Shown: positions 45,626 to 57,720, numbered from the stretch's first letter. The stretch is DNA of 64,000 bases from Paraphysoderma sedebokerense (GCA_025602915.1 JAHLJZ010000096.1:24249-88248); one strand, 5' to 3'. Made by a program: numbers and translations. The notes: generated by a model from the sequence alone, not told the origin.

Positions 45626-45910
45626 ACCCTTTTATGTGAACATGTTGTGCGGGAAGTCGCGATTTCATAATATTATGATTTATGTACAATATATGTAAAT
45701 TGAAATTTTGAATATAAGCAAATAATGATGCCACAGTCTTTTTATTCACTTACGTAGTGCAACTATAACACTACGGAGACTACACGCCTCACATATGTCA
45801 GAAGCAAATGGTTCCGTTGCCCCGGTGACCGTGCCACGAATGAACAAACAAAATCGCCCGTCATTTTCAAGTCAGGATTCTTCCGATATTTCCACAAAAA
45901 CTTTTTCAAA

Positions 45911-46219
45911 ATGTTCATGCCAAGAAAGCCATCGCCCGAAGAAATTGCTGCCCAAAGAGCAAAAGCTGTCAGTAATTTTAAGTGGTTCATCGGATTTATC
46001 GCTTCTCTACGTGCAGGTATGTTCCGTTTACCATAAATCTACCCACGAATGCATTCTGTATGCCCTTCAAATATATAATGAGGGGAGGACGATGACGATA
46101 TTTTATTTGGTTGAAAAAAATTCATGTGGCTAAAAATCTGATTTAATGAGCCTGAGTCCTCTCCATTTACAGTTGATATTTTAGTCCACTACCGTTGTTG
46201 TTTGTCGATCGCAAGTTAA
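45911..46219 (+). CDS. TOM5: TOM5-like small subunit of the mitochondrial outer-membrane translocase
   Basis: Two exons, 45911-46016 and 46173-46219, giving 50 residues, the usual Tom5 length. The N-terminus MFMPRKPSPEEIAAQRAKAV and the following FKWFIGFIASLRA helix parallel human TOMM5 (PEE..., then a single membrane helix ending LLRVTP). Tom5 is a tail-anchored stabilising subunit of the TOM complex. Exon 1 ends at a GTATGT donor. The acceptor is ATTTACAG before 46173, with an alternative in-frame TTTTAG 12 nt later that would drop four residues. The C-terminal end after the splice is less conserved, so the second exon is tentative. Confidence 0.6.
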
Positions 46220-47010
46220 CAAAAATATTACTCCTTTGACATAACAGCGCCGTTGATCATTGAGTATGCAAAAGAACGCCTTCTATCTTGAACTCAAAAA
46301 ATGACTCCGTCTAGGGGGCTACCACTGGTTAAGCCCCCTCTTTATTCTGGTCAGGCAAGCAGGATTGATTGTGGAAAGCTCACAGCGACGATGCATAATT
46401 TGTCAACCGCATGATACCGTTATTTGTAATTATACCCACCACCTATCGATTTGAAGTATATAGTGTCGATATTGTTTTGAATAAACGCAGTACATTAATT
46501 GTTACGTTTAGATAGTTTACCCATCTAATCGAGAGCTCTCATAGCTGTTTGAACACTGTGCTATATTTCCATTAATCAAGGTTGATAGAGAGGGCAATAA
46601 TGCCAGGACACTCTGATACATGTATCTCCGAATCCTCACCCAAGTCTGGAACAAATAGGACTAAGAATGAACACAAAGAGTAAACTGAAATTAACAAATC
46701 GAAGTAGGAGTCAATCAAACTGTTAAACCAAGCTGGCCAATATCGTTACATTTCTGCGGAGTATTTTTTTCCTTTCTGCCGAATAATTATATTGGAGAGA
46801 AGAGAGCGTCACGCCGGCCTCACTTGTGCAACGGGCAAGTAGCGTCACATAAACCATTCCGGCAATCCATATACACATATAAAATAAACCGTGAGGAAAC
46901 TTCTTCAATGACAATACGAGGTCTGTTATGTAATCATTCTATTTTGGAAGGATCGTTGTGTTGCTTGGCTTAATCCCAGAGTAATGCAGACATTGCTAAG
47001 TTGTCGTCAG
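46220..47010. other. Intergenic region with one strong hairpin
   Basis: About 790 bp, AT-rich. It contains the inverted repeat at 46313-46339 listed separately. It should also contain the CLN3 promoter and possibly a first CLN3 exon that I could not identify. Confidence 0.4.
46313..46339. repeat. Perfect 8-bp inverted repeat (hairpin)
   Basis: AGGGGGCT and AGCCCCCT are separated by 11 bases that can themselves pair ACC with GGT around an ACT loop, leaving a two-base bulge. It is the most GC-rich spot in an AT-rich spacer and lies about 95 bp downstream of the TOM5-like stop. Confidence 0.6.
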
Positions 47011-49129
47011 TACTTATGCCTCTCTGATTTATGTGTCGACTACACATGTAGATATACTGTCGTCTCTGCCGTACGGAATATCGGGAAATTCGGTTTCGCA
47101 TTCGAGTAGGAATAAGTTTGGATTCTTTGTTTGCGGTAATGGCCCTTGACTCTACTGGTTGAATGATTTCAATGAATAATTCTGCTTCTTTTCCCTCTTT
47201 TCTTGTACCAGGCCTCCTTAACAATCTGATATACGTCATCTTCTTGTCTGCCGCTGTTGACATACTATCTTCTCAGCCGTCTGTACCAGATGGTAGCCAA
47301 AATGATAAAGTTCAGCCGAATATCACTGAGAAAAGTAGCATACCGAAATCGGTGATTCTACTGGCGGATATCTTGCCTTGTCTGATAGTAAAAGCAGTTG
47401 CTCCTTATCACATGCATTCAACAACTTATTTATTCAAATTATCTATATGTGTCACCCTAAGTATTCTGTCACTTGTGGTATGTGTGGCCCCTCCTGAATG
47501 CGTTTACACCGGTCGCCTCCTGCGCGGAAAACTCGAAAAGTATGAGCTTTACTGATTTATTGCGCATGAAATTAGATGGTCTCTTTGCTAGATGATATGT
47601 GGCTCAAAATTCTCGGTATAGTGTTTGCAAGCGCTTCGTCAGGCCTGGGCGAAATTATGTTTTTGGCGATGACGAGTTTATACGATCCGTGTGTCGTCGG
47701 CTTCTGGAGCTCGGGGACTGGTGCCGCTGGGATAGTTGGTATGTGTTTAATTTTATAGAAAGCTGAATTGTAAATTCGTTCATTGCCTTTCCTGTTTGTC
47801 GTTTAATGGAAAAACACTGCTATTCGCCTGGAATTTAACTATTTTGTGTTAGGTGCCCTATCTTATCTCCTGCTCACAACGGTTTTCTCTTTGTCTACTA
47901 AAGCGGCTTTGCTCCTCATCACACCTTTCCCAACTCTCATGCTCGTCATTTATCTCTTTGTTTTAACTCCTTCGTCGAGTAGTTCTCATCACCGCATTCA
48001 ATCGACGGAATATCACCCCGTGGATGACATTGATGAGATAGCAGTTGCTTCCATTCAAGATGAACCTAAAGAGGTGGGAATAAAGTCGCGATCCCGAAAT
48101 CGAAGTCCATCGGCGGGTTCCGAGTCAGGAGACGATGAACAGCACGATCATATGAACGCAGACATTGTATCTGATAATAATACCGACGCTGATGACGAAA
48201 GATTTCGGCTTCATAATCAGGCAAATGATCGTGACGACGATGACGATGTTAACCTCGAACTGGATGTATCAACTCGTAAACACAATAACATTGATGATTC
48301 AGAGCAATTGCTATCAAGAATGACTTTTAAAGATAAATTACAAATCGTGAAACCGTTGATATGGAAGTACATGGTGCCATTGTACTTAGTGTATCTTGGG
48401 TAAATTTATGTTATTTGATCGTTTTTGAAATACCTGTGGAGTCATTTCCTAACTATCAGTGCTCAACTGGCTCGTAATAGGGAGTATACAATCAATCAGG
48501 GTGTATCGCCTACTCTAATTTTTCCGTTGGGTGAGACTCCTTTCAAGCAATATCGTGATGTAAGTGTTTGCCTTTAAATCTGGAAAGATAATTCCAGCTT
48601 GTCTAACAATGTTGCCATCCCGTCATTGTATTAAAAGCTATATCCAACGTACCAAACACTATATCAGACTGGAGTCTTCTTATCCCGCTCTTCAATCACG
48701 TTTTTAAAACTGTCAAATACTCACTTCCCTTCGTGGTTGCAACTAATCAACTTAATCATATTATCATTTCAATCTATTTATTCCTTCTTACCTTTCTGGT
48801 TCGTCTGTGGAATCATCTTTTGGGAAGGCCTGTTGGGTGGAGTAGTTTATGTAAATACTTATTATTTGCTGAGAAAAGAGAGGCTAGGGTTTGAATGTAT
48901 TCTGGAAAGAACGACCGTTGGAAGTAGTAGCAATGAAAGAGTTGACAGAAGAAATACTGACAGACATATCGGAGAGGGCTCCGTAGCGATGAAAGAGTTA
49001 GCAATGAGTGTCGTCGGAGTTAGCGATTCGCTGGGAATTACATGTGCTGGGTTCATCTCATTATGGCTTGAAGGATTTTTGTGTTCACTACAACGAACGT
49101 ATGGCAATGGATTATGTGAAAAGGTTTAA
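47011..49129 (+). CDS. BTN1: CLN3/battenin (Btn1) lysosomal/vacuolar membrane protein, 5' end unresolved
   Basis: Exons recovered: up to 47135, 47212-47477, 47576-47738, 47853-48399, 48481-48559 and 48638-49129. Diagnostic segments are [96 protein letters not shown] and [12 protein letters not shown], in the same order as CLN3. CLN3 is a multi-pass protein of the late endosome/vacuole; its human form is lost in juvenile Batten disease. Between helices there is an acidic cytosolic loop of about 110 residues ([11 protein letters not shown]). Exon 2 begins in phase at a long pyrimidine tract ending TACCAG, so the ATG at 47163 is intronic. The frame of the first exon is open back to 47000 with no ATG, so a further upstream exon is needed. 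Confidence 0.88.
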
Positions 49130-49227
49130 TTGACAAATAGTAACCTCTACAGAGGGCATGTAGCTGAAATATTTACATAAACGAAACAACCATTGGTGGG
49201 TTCTAATGGACATCAAAAACGTAACGT

Positions 49228-52011
49228 TTAATCGTCTAATTCGAATATTAAATTATTCCTAAATTTGAGGGTTGAGGGACTGCCTGGCTTAGAGCCCTTC
49301 GCCGAGTCATCACTGCATGTATCACGCACCATAGTTGCGTTGCTCCCATGTCCAATATCAAGGTGCCCTTCGTTTTCCATTGTTGTCTGCCCTTTAGAAA
49401 CAGGTTCTTCTGATATGGCTTGGCCCATATTGGAAATTTGAGTCGCGCTGGGATCACCATCAATGAAATCAAGTTGTACATCAGCAACCCATCGTTCTTC
49501 GTTCACTTCCACCTTTCGATATTGGGGGATGTTAACAGAGGAGCCACCCTGACAATTTAGCAGGCATCAGGAGCTTAATCGACAAAGTTTTTGAAGTAGA
49601 CGCCAATACAAACCCAAACACCCAAACTCGTTTCAATCTTCTCATCTCTCGTGATGAATTTTTTTTCTAACCATTTATCGGATCCAGAGATGCTCATGGC
49701 CTTACTAATACATACTGCAATTGAATCCCACTCATCCTCACAAATCTTTCGAAACTTGAGGACAGCGATCACACTATCATTGGGTTCGGATGGCGTGGCA
49801 AAGGAAACTGTGGAGTCATCGGGGTTGAATGCATTGAAAGCTTTTACAGAGAAGAACGGTTCGTCCACAGTTGAGAGATGTAGCAATACCTGTCCATTCC
49901 GGAATGGTCATTAAGTTGCGTTGAAGAAATGTGAATTAAAAAACGTGATAATAGGCAAACCAAAAACTTACCCCATCTTGATGGAAATTGAACTTTATGG
50001 CCTTCCTCAACTTGTCAGAATTTTCAATAGTCGTGTTAATCGTCACCGACAAGACAACAAATCGGGAATTTTGATACAACTTGAGCTCATTTGGATTGAT
50101 GAACATATCGCTTGCTTCAGAAGTCGTAGATACGATTTCAGACTCTTTTAGGGCAGGAAAATTGTAGCTTTGGGCTGCGGTGCTGTCTGAGCAGCAAAGG
50201 GTATCGAAAGTTGCTTTCGATATGTCAGGATTAGTCTGAGGATCCAAGTTTGATTCACTGACTTCCAATAGTTTGGGCGGATCTGGCGGTTGTTGAGGTG
50301 ATGTGATGGATCCACCCAAGCGCAGGGGGCAAACCTCCTCGGACGACTGTGGACTCGAAAGGACAGGTTGGATTTTATCGACTGATGACTTTTTTGCTTC
50401 TTCAATCTTATCATTCTTCTTGGTTGTCACGCTACCCGTACTCGATTTCATCTTCGCCTTTTCCACCGGGAGTGCGATAGTTAAACAAGCCTTGCCCTTG
50501 TCAAATTTAGCGCTACCCTCGTCATCGTTTACTTTGAACGGTAAATTTAAGTGAAGGTAGTACTTGTCAGGAACATCAATCGAAACGGCTGTAGGAGAAC
50601 TATCCAGCGAGATATCGGATGCAGAAACCTGTGAAGGTATTACAATTAGTTGACTTCGATTCAACTGAAGCAGATGGTCGAAACCCTCTTACAACGCAGG
50701 GTAGCCATATTCGGACAACTAATTCGTCGGGTCTTTCATTCCCGTACCGCTCCCGTTCATTCAAAAAATCTTGGTACGACAAGTTGCCTCGATGTATAAT
50801 TTCGTACTTTGGAACAACGGGAGCGTTGGATTTCTCTTCCTCTAACGATTCCCCTGTCTCATTATTGATATCTTGTATCAAATCTTCTCCCGCTCCCAAA
50901 CTGGGTTCGCCGGATTTTCTATTCATCAGCTGTTGAAGAAAATCTTGATGGTTTGTCTCCTCCAGCAGGTTCTTCGACTCCTTAGGCATCGGTTCGCGGA
51001 TAACTGTAGCCGAGGGTAGCCCTTTGTACCTCATTCTGATAAGTTTACATTCTATATTCAAAAATATCAGATTATCATCGTTCCAGACGGATATTATTTG
51101 ACAAACGTACTTCTTTGCAACTTTACTTGGAACTTCGATTCGATATGCTCAAATGCCGTTTGAACCAACGTTTCTTTAAAAGTAGGATACATTTGCCCTA
51201 GCTCTAATGCTTCGGGGTGGAATATGGCGTCGTACACGATGCAAGACTTTTTAGCTGTTGAGGCATTCAAAGCAATGATTAGATGTCATGTATTATCAAG
51301 AATCGCAGATTAATGAGAATGCGATAGCCCGCTAACCATGATCGAAGTCTTCTCTGGCACCTGTTAGACTTAATGGAATACTCCAGTTCTGTCCTGCCTT
51401 GCTATTTCTTTTCACAATAGTAGATGTCGGCTTCCCAATTTCTGCTGAACTGCAAATATTGACGAAAACTTTAGAATCAACTGAAATTGGATCGGTGGTT
51501 TCCGGTATGTTTTGAGGAACATCGGCATAATTAGTCTTCATTACAAATCCGGGAGTAGGTTTCACCCATCGTATGTGATTGCCTCGCTCGGCCTCTAACT
51601 GGGCAATTTCTGCTTCATATTTCTACCCCGTCAAGAAACACATTAGTCAAAATCCTTCTCAGAAGTTCCAATTGTGGCCGCTGACGAGACTTTGTAATCA
51701 TGGATCCACTGTTAGACGAAAATGCCCGTCCGGTATAAACAGGCCTCTGTTGAAAATCCAAAAGCCCAGCAAAATGAAGTCAGCACAGAATTAGTCATTA
51801 CTAACCGCTTTGACGGCAGGATCTTGAACTTCTTTGAGATATTCAGTGAATAGTTGCTTGAATTCATCGTTTTGAAATGCCTTTTCAAATTGCTCCGCTT
51901 CCTGGAATTGAAAGTGGGTCAATAATGTATTGATGCAGTGGCAATGAGAAGTTCTATTACTTGCTGAGTTAAATTGATCTTTGATTCTTTGACATCGGTG
52001 TCTGAAAGCAT
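49228..52011 (-). CDS. DNAAF2: Kintoun/DNAAF2-type PIH protein (axonemal dynein assembly factor)
   Basis: Eight exons on minus: 52011-51961, 51901-51806, 51622-51337, 51254-51111, 51051-50693, 50628-49972, 49889-49614 and 49548-49228, 729 residues. The PIH1 domain spans about 25-190: KYEAEIAQLEAERGNHI, KPTPGFVMKT, KVFVNICSSAEIGKP, GQNWSIPLSL, CIVYDAIFHPEAL and LIRMRYKGLP. A CS-like domain follows at about 225-310 (ELVVRIWLP, VSASDISLD, YYLHLNLPF, ACLTIALPV), then Ser-rich linkers and a C-terminal domain ending FRNNLIFELDD. Length and the three-part layout fit kintoun/DNAAF2, an Hsp90 co-chaperone for cytoplasmic pre-assembly of flagellar dyneins, better than the short yeast Pih1. Its presence suggests flagellated cells. 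The last intron uses donor GTTTGT, seen elsewhere here. Confidence 0.75.
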
Positions 52012-52564
52012 GGTTGCAAATTTGTCTGACGATCCTTGGTATTAAAGAAAAGGATCACCAGACGTTCTGTGGGAAGAAATACGCCGGTAAAAAATTGCTC
52101 CAGGCCACCGGCCCACCACCGCGAAACCAACGTGCTGCGAAATCCTGCGTTTCCCTCACTCGTTATGCTCTTAAATCAGGATTGGCCCCTTCCCAATTTC
52201 TACGAAAAAAACCATAAAATCTCATAATGTACTGATCATAGTGGCTTATTGTTGCGTTCCTTCATTTATGGGAATGGAAAAGAAGAGAAAATTGCGCTCT
52301 GATTCTGTGCAAATGGTCAAGGGGTTAAGTCTCTGCCCGGTAAAGGTTCTGCAGCAGAAATTGCGGCCTCTTGATGAGATCACTGAAATAGTCTCCGGAA
52401 ATCTAAAATCATTGAGAGCAAAGTAACATGCTCTAGAATGGGTTTGTTCGGCATGATTTTGCCGGTGTTTCGTGCACATCTGTTGTAACAGCACTTTCAG
52501 AACAAACGCAATTACTCGGGTATCAATTTTGTGAATAGTTCATTAGGACGCTCTGCATCTACAT
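52012..52564. promoter_or_regulatory. Spacer between VMS1 3' end and kintoun-like start
   Basis: About 550 bp. It contains the kintoun-like promoter. Open frames at 52014-52494 on both strands show no recognisable protein content. Confidence 0.4.
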
Positions 52565-54591
52565 TTATTTATCCTTTCTCACACATTTTATCCCACAATA
52601 TCGTTTGCTGTTCCTCATTAATGGAGTTTTTGGCACTATGCCACACACAACACAACCATTCGGGTCCATGACTGCGGCAGTTGTCTCCTGATAGTCTCCG
52701 TCAAACGGTTCTTTTTCTTTGAGTTCTGAATTGCTTCCATTCTTCCCGCGATTATTGTCAAACGATGTTGATGGAAGGAGAGAGTTTAACGAAGGAGAAC
52801 TAACGCCTAGTCTTCTTTCAGCAGCTCGAGCTCGCTTTTCTCGTTCCAATGCCATACGAAGTTCTGGCGTCATGCCTGTCGATGCACGGAGAGTTGAGGA
52901 AGATGTAAGGGATTTGAGTATTGAAGATTGCTTTTTCGGTGCTGACTCGGACGGTGTCGAATTTGTGGCGGGGGAAGGGGAAGAATCAGAATCTAAATCA
53001 GACGAGGAAGAAGGTAACACATTCTGTTGTCTTCTTTTCAATCTTGATTTCCTTTTATGTTTACGATTCGATGGAAAACGTCGTACGTTTCCTGTATCAG
53101 GAGTAGACGATAAATTATCAAATGATTCTGGTTGTTCCAGAGTTATTATGGGTTCACCCTCGCTATCTCCTGACTCCGAGGGGGTTGTTACTCCTTCAGT
53201 CTGAATAGAATGTTCCGCTTCCCCGGTCCCGCCATTGCCTGACGTTAAATATTCTGAGGAACGAGGTAAAGCGCGGGGGAGTGAGGTCACACGAACGCAA
53301 ATCAGCTGTTTATATGACCGTTTAAGTTCATTGAAAGTTGGGCGTCGGATGGTGAAAGGAAAGGACCTAATACGTAAATCGTCTGTGGATGAAATGATAA
53401 GTTACAGAATACGCCACACAAGACATTGCTGACTGCTACATATACAATGATACTGACCAGATTCTAGGACTGCATCCTCGTAGCCATAAAGAACCTTTTT
53501 ATTCCTGCTTGGAGCGAAAATGAAGATATATCTACTATCCCTGAACCAATTTTTGTCATTCCATTCTTTCAACACATCTCTCACTTCTTTTGTCAAGGCA
53601 GCTTCATTGTAACGCCTGAGGTTTGCACCAGCGCTTTTAGCATTCTTATTTTTTGATGCATCGTTAGCAGCCTGGGAGCCACCCTGCTTCCGACGTGTGG
53701 TGTAGCGGTGGATAGTTTTGTGAGCAAGAACAGATAATTTCGGGTTCGAAGAAAACACGGCACCAGCAAAATGACCCCCTGAAAGAAGGAGAAGGGTAAA
53801 AATGGTCGTTTGCTTGAAAGATCGGAGCAAGCTATGGATTGAATCAGCGGTCTGGGGTGAGCTGGGAGGGGAGAAGAGAGCTTTATAAAGTGAAAAGTGG
53901 TGTACTGGCGGAGTGTTATCTAAATTTTGAGAATTTGATGCGATTTCATCTGAACTGTCAATTGTAAACGATATATGAGGGGCGTTGGTGGATTGCACAG
54001 GGTAAGGTTCCTCGAGGCCATCCGATTCATTTTGTGTTTCCTGGTGCTTCAACTTTAACTTTGAGAACATTTTATCAGCCTTTCTGAAGGCTTGATTATT
54101 AGCATCTTCTTCAATGTCTTTCAATTCATCATTCGAATCTAAGGACTCCGCCGAATCGGACCCGGATATACTACTCAAATCTAACGCCCCAGGAGAGTTA
54201 GGAGAATAATCAGTTATTTCCGCATCACAGATGACAGCTAACCTTCCTCGATTGCTTTTTCGAATTCTTCTTCAGTTAAAGATTGCAATCCCAGCTGAGA
54301 AACTCGTTTGACATTATATCTATGCCATTCCAATTTATAATGAGTTCGTTGTTCTTCTGCGTCATTAAAAGTGACCTGACAGATCGTACATGTTGATTTA
54401 CCGGGTCTGATAATTGCAGTGAGTTCTTCCTCTTGAGAAACGTGAGTTGTTGGACCTGACGGGTTGGATTCTGGGTTGGATGAGTCCGCTAAAACTCGTT
54501 GGCCGGTGACTTGATGAGAAAGTACGTGGATTGAGGAGGCCGAAACTGCCTCGAGTGGAAAGTTGAATATGGATAGGTTTTGATAGGCCAT
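52565..54591 (-). CDS. VMS1: VMS1/ANKZF1 ribosome quality-control peptidyl-tRNA hydrolase
   Basis: Exons on minus: 54591-54243, 54180-53458 and 53382-52565, 629 residues. Vms1 releases stalled nascent chains from 60S subunits. The N-terminal C2H2 finger reads CTICQVTFNDAEEQRTHYKL, then EWHRYNVKRR-like WHRYNVKRV. The VLRF1 domain has LLLLSGGHFAGAVFS and HRYTTRRKQGGSQAANDAS with the catalytic Gln of the GSQ motif at about residue 282. LTKEVRDVLKEW follows, and DDLRIRSFPFTIRRPTFNEL lies across the last intron. Near the C-terminus REKRARAAERRLG fits a VIM-type p97/Cdc48-binding motif. The last 30 residues hold a Cys pair set (CVVCG ... YCGIKC). I see no ankyrin repeats, which yeast and human relatives carry. 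Confidence 0.9.
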
Positions 54592-54868
54592 CGGATGTAT
54601 TGTGGAATTGCTGGTTGCAGACTTATGAGAAGAGAGAGAAGGACGGTTGACACCGTCAATACATTTTGTGGGTTGTGGTTATGGTCGATTGAATGAGTCA
54701 GTCGAGGAGGGACGATATCGTTCCTCAACAGCCACAACAACACAAATCCAAATATATCGTCGTGCCGAAACTTTTGTTACTCGACATAATTCACGACCCT
54801 CCTCCTTCGCACTGAATCTCTTGCTTTTGTCCATTCAGAATCTCTTCTAGGCATCTATCCTCCTGATC
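54592..54868. promoter_or_regulatory. Compact bidirectional promoter of VMS1 and SPC2
   Basis: Only 277 bp separate the two divergent start codons, so the promoters must overlap or abut. The run CAACAGCCACAACAACACAA at 54726-54745 is the only notable composition. No canonical motif was identified. Confidence 0.5.
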
Positions 54869-55819
54869 ATGATTGTCGTTCCCGAAAAGGAGAACTCTTC
54901 GTTCCTAAACGAACTTGGTATTACAGTTGCTTGATGTTTCGTCGATTACCGACTTTTGCGATCAGACTAATCATGAATTTCCCCTCTCTCAGCTAAAAAC
55001 TCTATTTCTGTTCCGCTGTATTCCCTTTCTGATCACAAAAATACTCTGGACGATGCTGTCACAAAGGTAAATGGGTGCCCAACATAACTTCTCAATCCAG
55101 CTACCGTCTAACTGATTAAAATTATAGATTCTAACCAAAGACCTCGGCGTTCAAATAAATAATTCGATTATCGACACCAAACTTGTCCTGGGGTATCTCG
55201 CTGGAATCATCGGTTTATGTGGGTCTGGATATGGTTACACTGTCCCTTTCGAAGACAGTAAACTTATCGTCGGAGCTTCAGTCATAACGTATTTGTTCAT
55301 TTAATCTTCCTATTCTATGTGGTTCTCTTATAATGCTCACATGTATCATCAATGTTTTCTATGGTGGCCCAATGCAATTGGTTTCGAACTGCGATGCCTG
55401 CGCACAGATATATTGTGCTAAACATTATGATGATTTTACATTCAATTCTCAAAGAGGGTAAAATAGTCTTTGTTGGTGTGAAAAAGGACCCATTAGGAGT
55501 GGTATGCCTGTTTGTTTTTTCCTATGTGAATTTAGTTGTTCACAGCAGGCACTTTGACTAGGATTCTCCTTCCCACATCACTATCCAAACAACCACAAGC
55601 AAATCGACAAATTATGAGTATCATTTGACAGTTACAGTGTCAGAGCCACCTAATAAGTCAAATCCTTCTTCTACCAAGAGTGTCAATTTAGTCATGCAGA
55701 AATCATTTGGATCATATTTCGACGATAGTGGAAGACTCGTGGGCGAGCCATTTTGGAGAGATCTGTGTGAACTCGTGGAGAGTGGAGTAAATAAGACGGG
55801 GAAAGGCAAGAGGGAATAG
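54869..55819 (+). CDS. SPC2: Signal peptidase complex subunit 2 (SPC25)
   Basis: Five exons: 54869-54917, 54993-55066, 55128-55288, 55408-55501 and 55562-55819, 211 residues. SPC25 is a non-catalytic ER-membrane subunit of signal peptidase. Support: SLSDHKNTLDDAVTKILTKDL, the first membrane helix with TKLVLGYLAGIIGLCGSGYGY, the luminal turn VPFEDSKLIVG, and the second helix SVITYIVLNIMMILHSI followed by KIVFVGVKKDPLG. The C-terminal cytosolic domain contains MQKSFGSYFDDSGRLV and ends Lys/Arg-rich. The first exon (MIVVPEKENSSFLNEL) was chosen because it ends at a GTATTA donor in the phase required by exon 2. The acceptor at 55407 was chosen over the open intron because it restores the second helix. 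Confidence 0.9.
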
Positions 55820-57720
55820 TTCAGGAAGTACTGAAGGAAGGTTGTCAATATTGATGTAGCATCGTCGTCATCTTAAATGAAAGCATTCCCCGATGTTAAC
55901 AATGTCGTAGGCTCGTATAGATTACCGCTTGCCAGTGACAAAATTTCGGCCCTGTGCAACGCTGACACACAAATGATCATTGTACGCATTTTAATGGATA
56001 GGAATGTGGTCAAGCTGCAGTTGCTTTATGGGGAATGTGTTGTAATTTCATCGTTTGAATTAGCATGGCTTCTACTAAATCTCCCGAACAGCGAATGAAT
56101 CGTGTCCAGCTGCTTGCAACTTTAAAAGTAATACTGGGATGTTTGGCTCACAGAAGTCGAGAAGTGGGAATTTTCCTTGGCCGTCATCTTGCACTAACCT
56201 GGCATGAAAACTCAGTTCATTTTTGATACCTGCAAATAGTTTCTCATTCTTGTGGTTCCCGGAGGTGACTTTAAATTTCAGGGCACACCTGTTGTTTCTC
56301 TTGGTTTCCCCAAGAATTGTTACTAAGTTTTGGGAGTTCTGAAGAGTGGTAAACGCAGAGAACAAGAGCTCGCTCAGATGGAAAGCCTGGCAAGGAGGAA
56401 TTTTGTAAAAAAGAATCCGTCGCTACCGGAGCCTGAAAAGACCAAAACTGTTCATGTAATCGCGCAAAAAGTGAAAATTCCCTGATAACAGTCCAAGGAT
56501 CCCCATCTCAAAAAAACTCTCGCGTATGAAGACCCCATTAGTCCTTAGGATGTCGCCGCGTTCTGTATGTGTAATATGAACCACTTGAATATTATATTCA
56601 CTTCCGACTGTATATCACAGTTGCAAGTATTGAGGACCATGGTTCACGACGACACTGATGAGAATCAAGTACCTCAGTTTCAAAATATTGTACGGAAGAA
56701 ATTGTTTCGCAATAATAAGACCATATTTGCGATGTTTTCTATGAAACCAAGAAGTTCGTACTAGAGCTGAGCCGCAATCTTTGTCATAAACACAGCCATC
56801 CAGATGGGGCGACATCCCCCGCGCATACTTTCGTTGGAAAGCAAGCCAAATGTAGACATATCTTAAAATTAAATACTTGAGAGTGCATGGTGTGAGGAAT
56901 CCATATTTAATAAATATTCGAAGTGTGATCACCGAAAGAACTACTCTAGAATGGAGATATTGTCTGCCATCCCCAGTGACTTTTAAGCACGTTGTGAAAT
57001 ACTAAATTTTGATATAAAAGGTCTGAATAACAATTGAAGCGAAGAAGCCTCAACCAATTTATCCGTCTGCTTTGAAATCTAGATATCAATCAGCTCAACG
57101 GAAGTCTGGAATGCAAATTCTGAAACATTTTTACTTCACCGTTAATCGTTGATATTAAGTCTCAATATATCAAAATTCCCAGCATATCTGTTGTGTAATT
57201 GTTAAAAATAGTCCATATCATTTATAGAATACCAAGTTATTACCGCGGCTGAATGTTTGTATATGAATTAGTTATAAGAATGCAGCCAGAATACCGATTG
57301 GTGTAATGGTAATACTGCATTCACCCAAGGATCTGGTTTGACTCTAATAGATGATGTAACTTCGCCATCTAGGTAACCCAAACTCTTCGGAGTTTTATTT
57401 TTTTTGCGGGTCCACCACATCGCTATCCTGTATGTGATGGAGCTATAATGATCAGAACAACAGACTTTCCCGCACTTGTAGCGCATTATGACATGTTCAG
57501 CTTGCGAAATATAAAAATATCGGTTGGAACCACAGTGAGGAAATGCAATTGAATGTTCATAGATAAAATCATCCTTTTCGAAAGCTGTGGAAGAGAAATT
57601 GTTGTCCGTGTAGACTGCTTATGTCAATATTGTAAATTTCGTGATCAGCAATCCAGATTTTATTCCCCCAGAGAAACGAACATCCATACAAAAGATTAGT
57701 GAATGATTTTGGTAAACAAC
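55820..57720. other. Gene-poor region
   Basis: About 1.9 kb with no recognisable gene. One stretch at 56334-56484 (+) reads as a Lys/Arg/Glu-rich peptide (SGKRREQELAQMESLARR, then a Pro-rich end) to a TGA, and may be a relic of coding DNA. A tRNA-like element is listed separately at 57290-57355. The rest is AT-rich with stops in all frames. Confidence 0.45.
57290..57355 (+). repeat. tRNA-like short repeat, copy outside the 3140-bp units
   Basis: ATTGGTGTAATGG, close to a polymerase III A box (TRGYnnARnGG), is followed about 37 bases later by GGTTTGACTCT, close to a B box (GGTTCGAnTCC), and then AATAG. The same order is found in the 3140-bp unit. I cannot fold a complete cloverleaf, so it is not called as a tRNA gene. 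Confidence 0.4.

Noticed and set aside
47163-47211. ATG start for CLN3 at 47163
   Set aside because: The stretch is a pyrimidine tract ending TACCAG, i.e. an acceptor; upstream sequence joins in frame with family-like residues KFGFFVCG.
57290-57355. Functional tRNA gene
   Set aside because: A- and B-box-like motifs exist, but no full cloverleaf with anticodon and T arms could be drawn.
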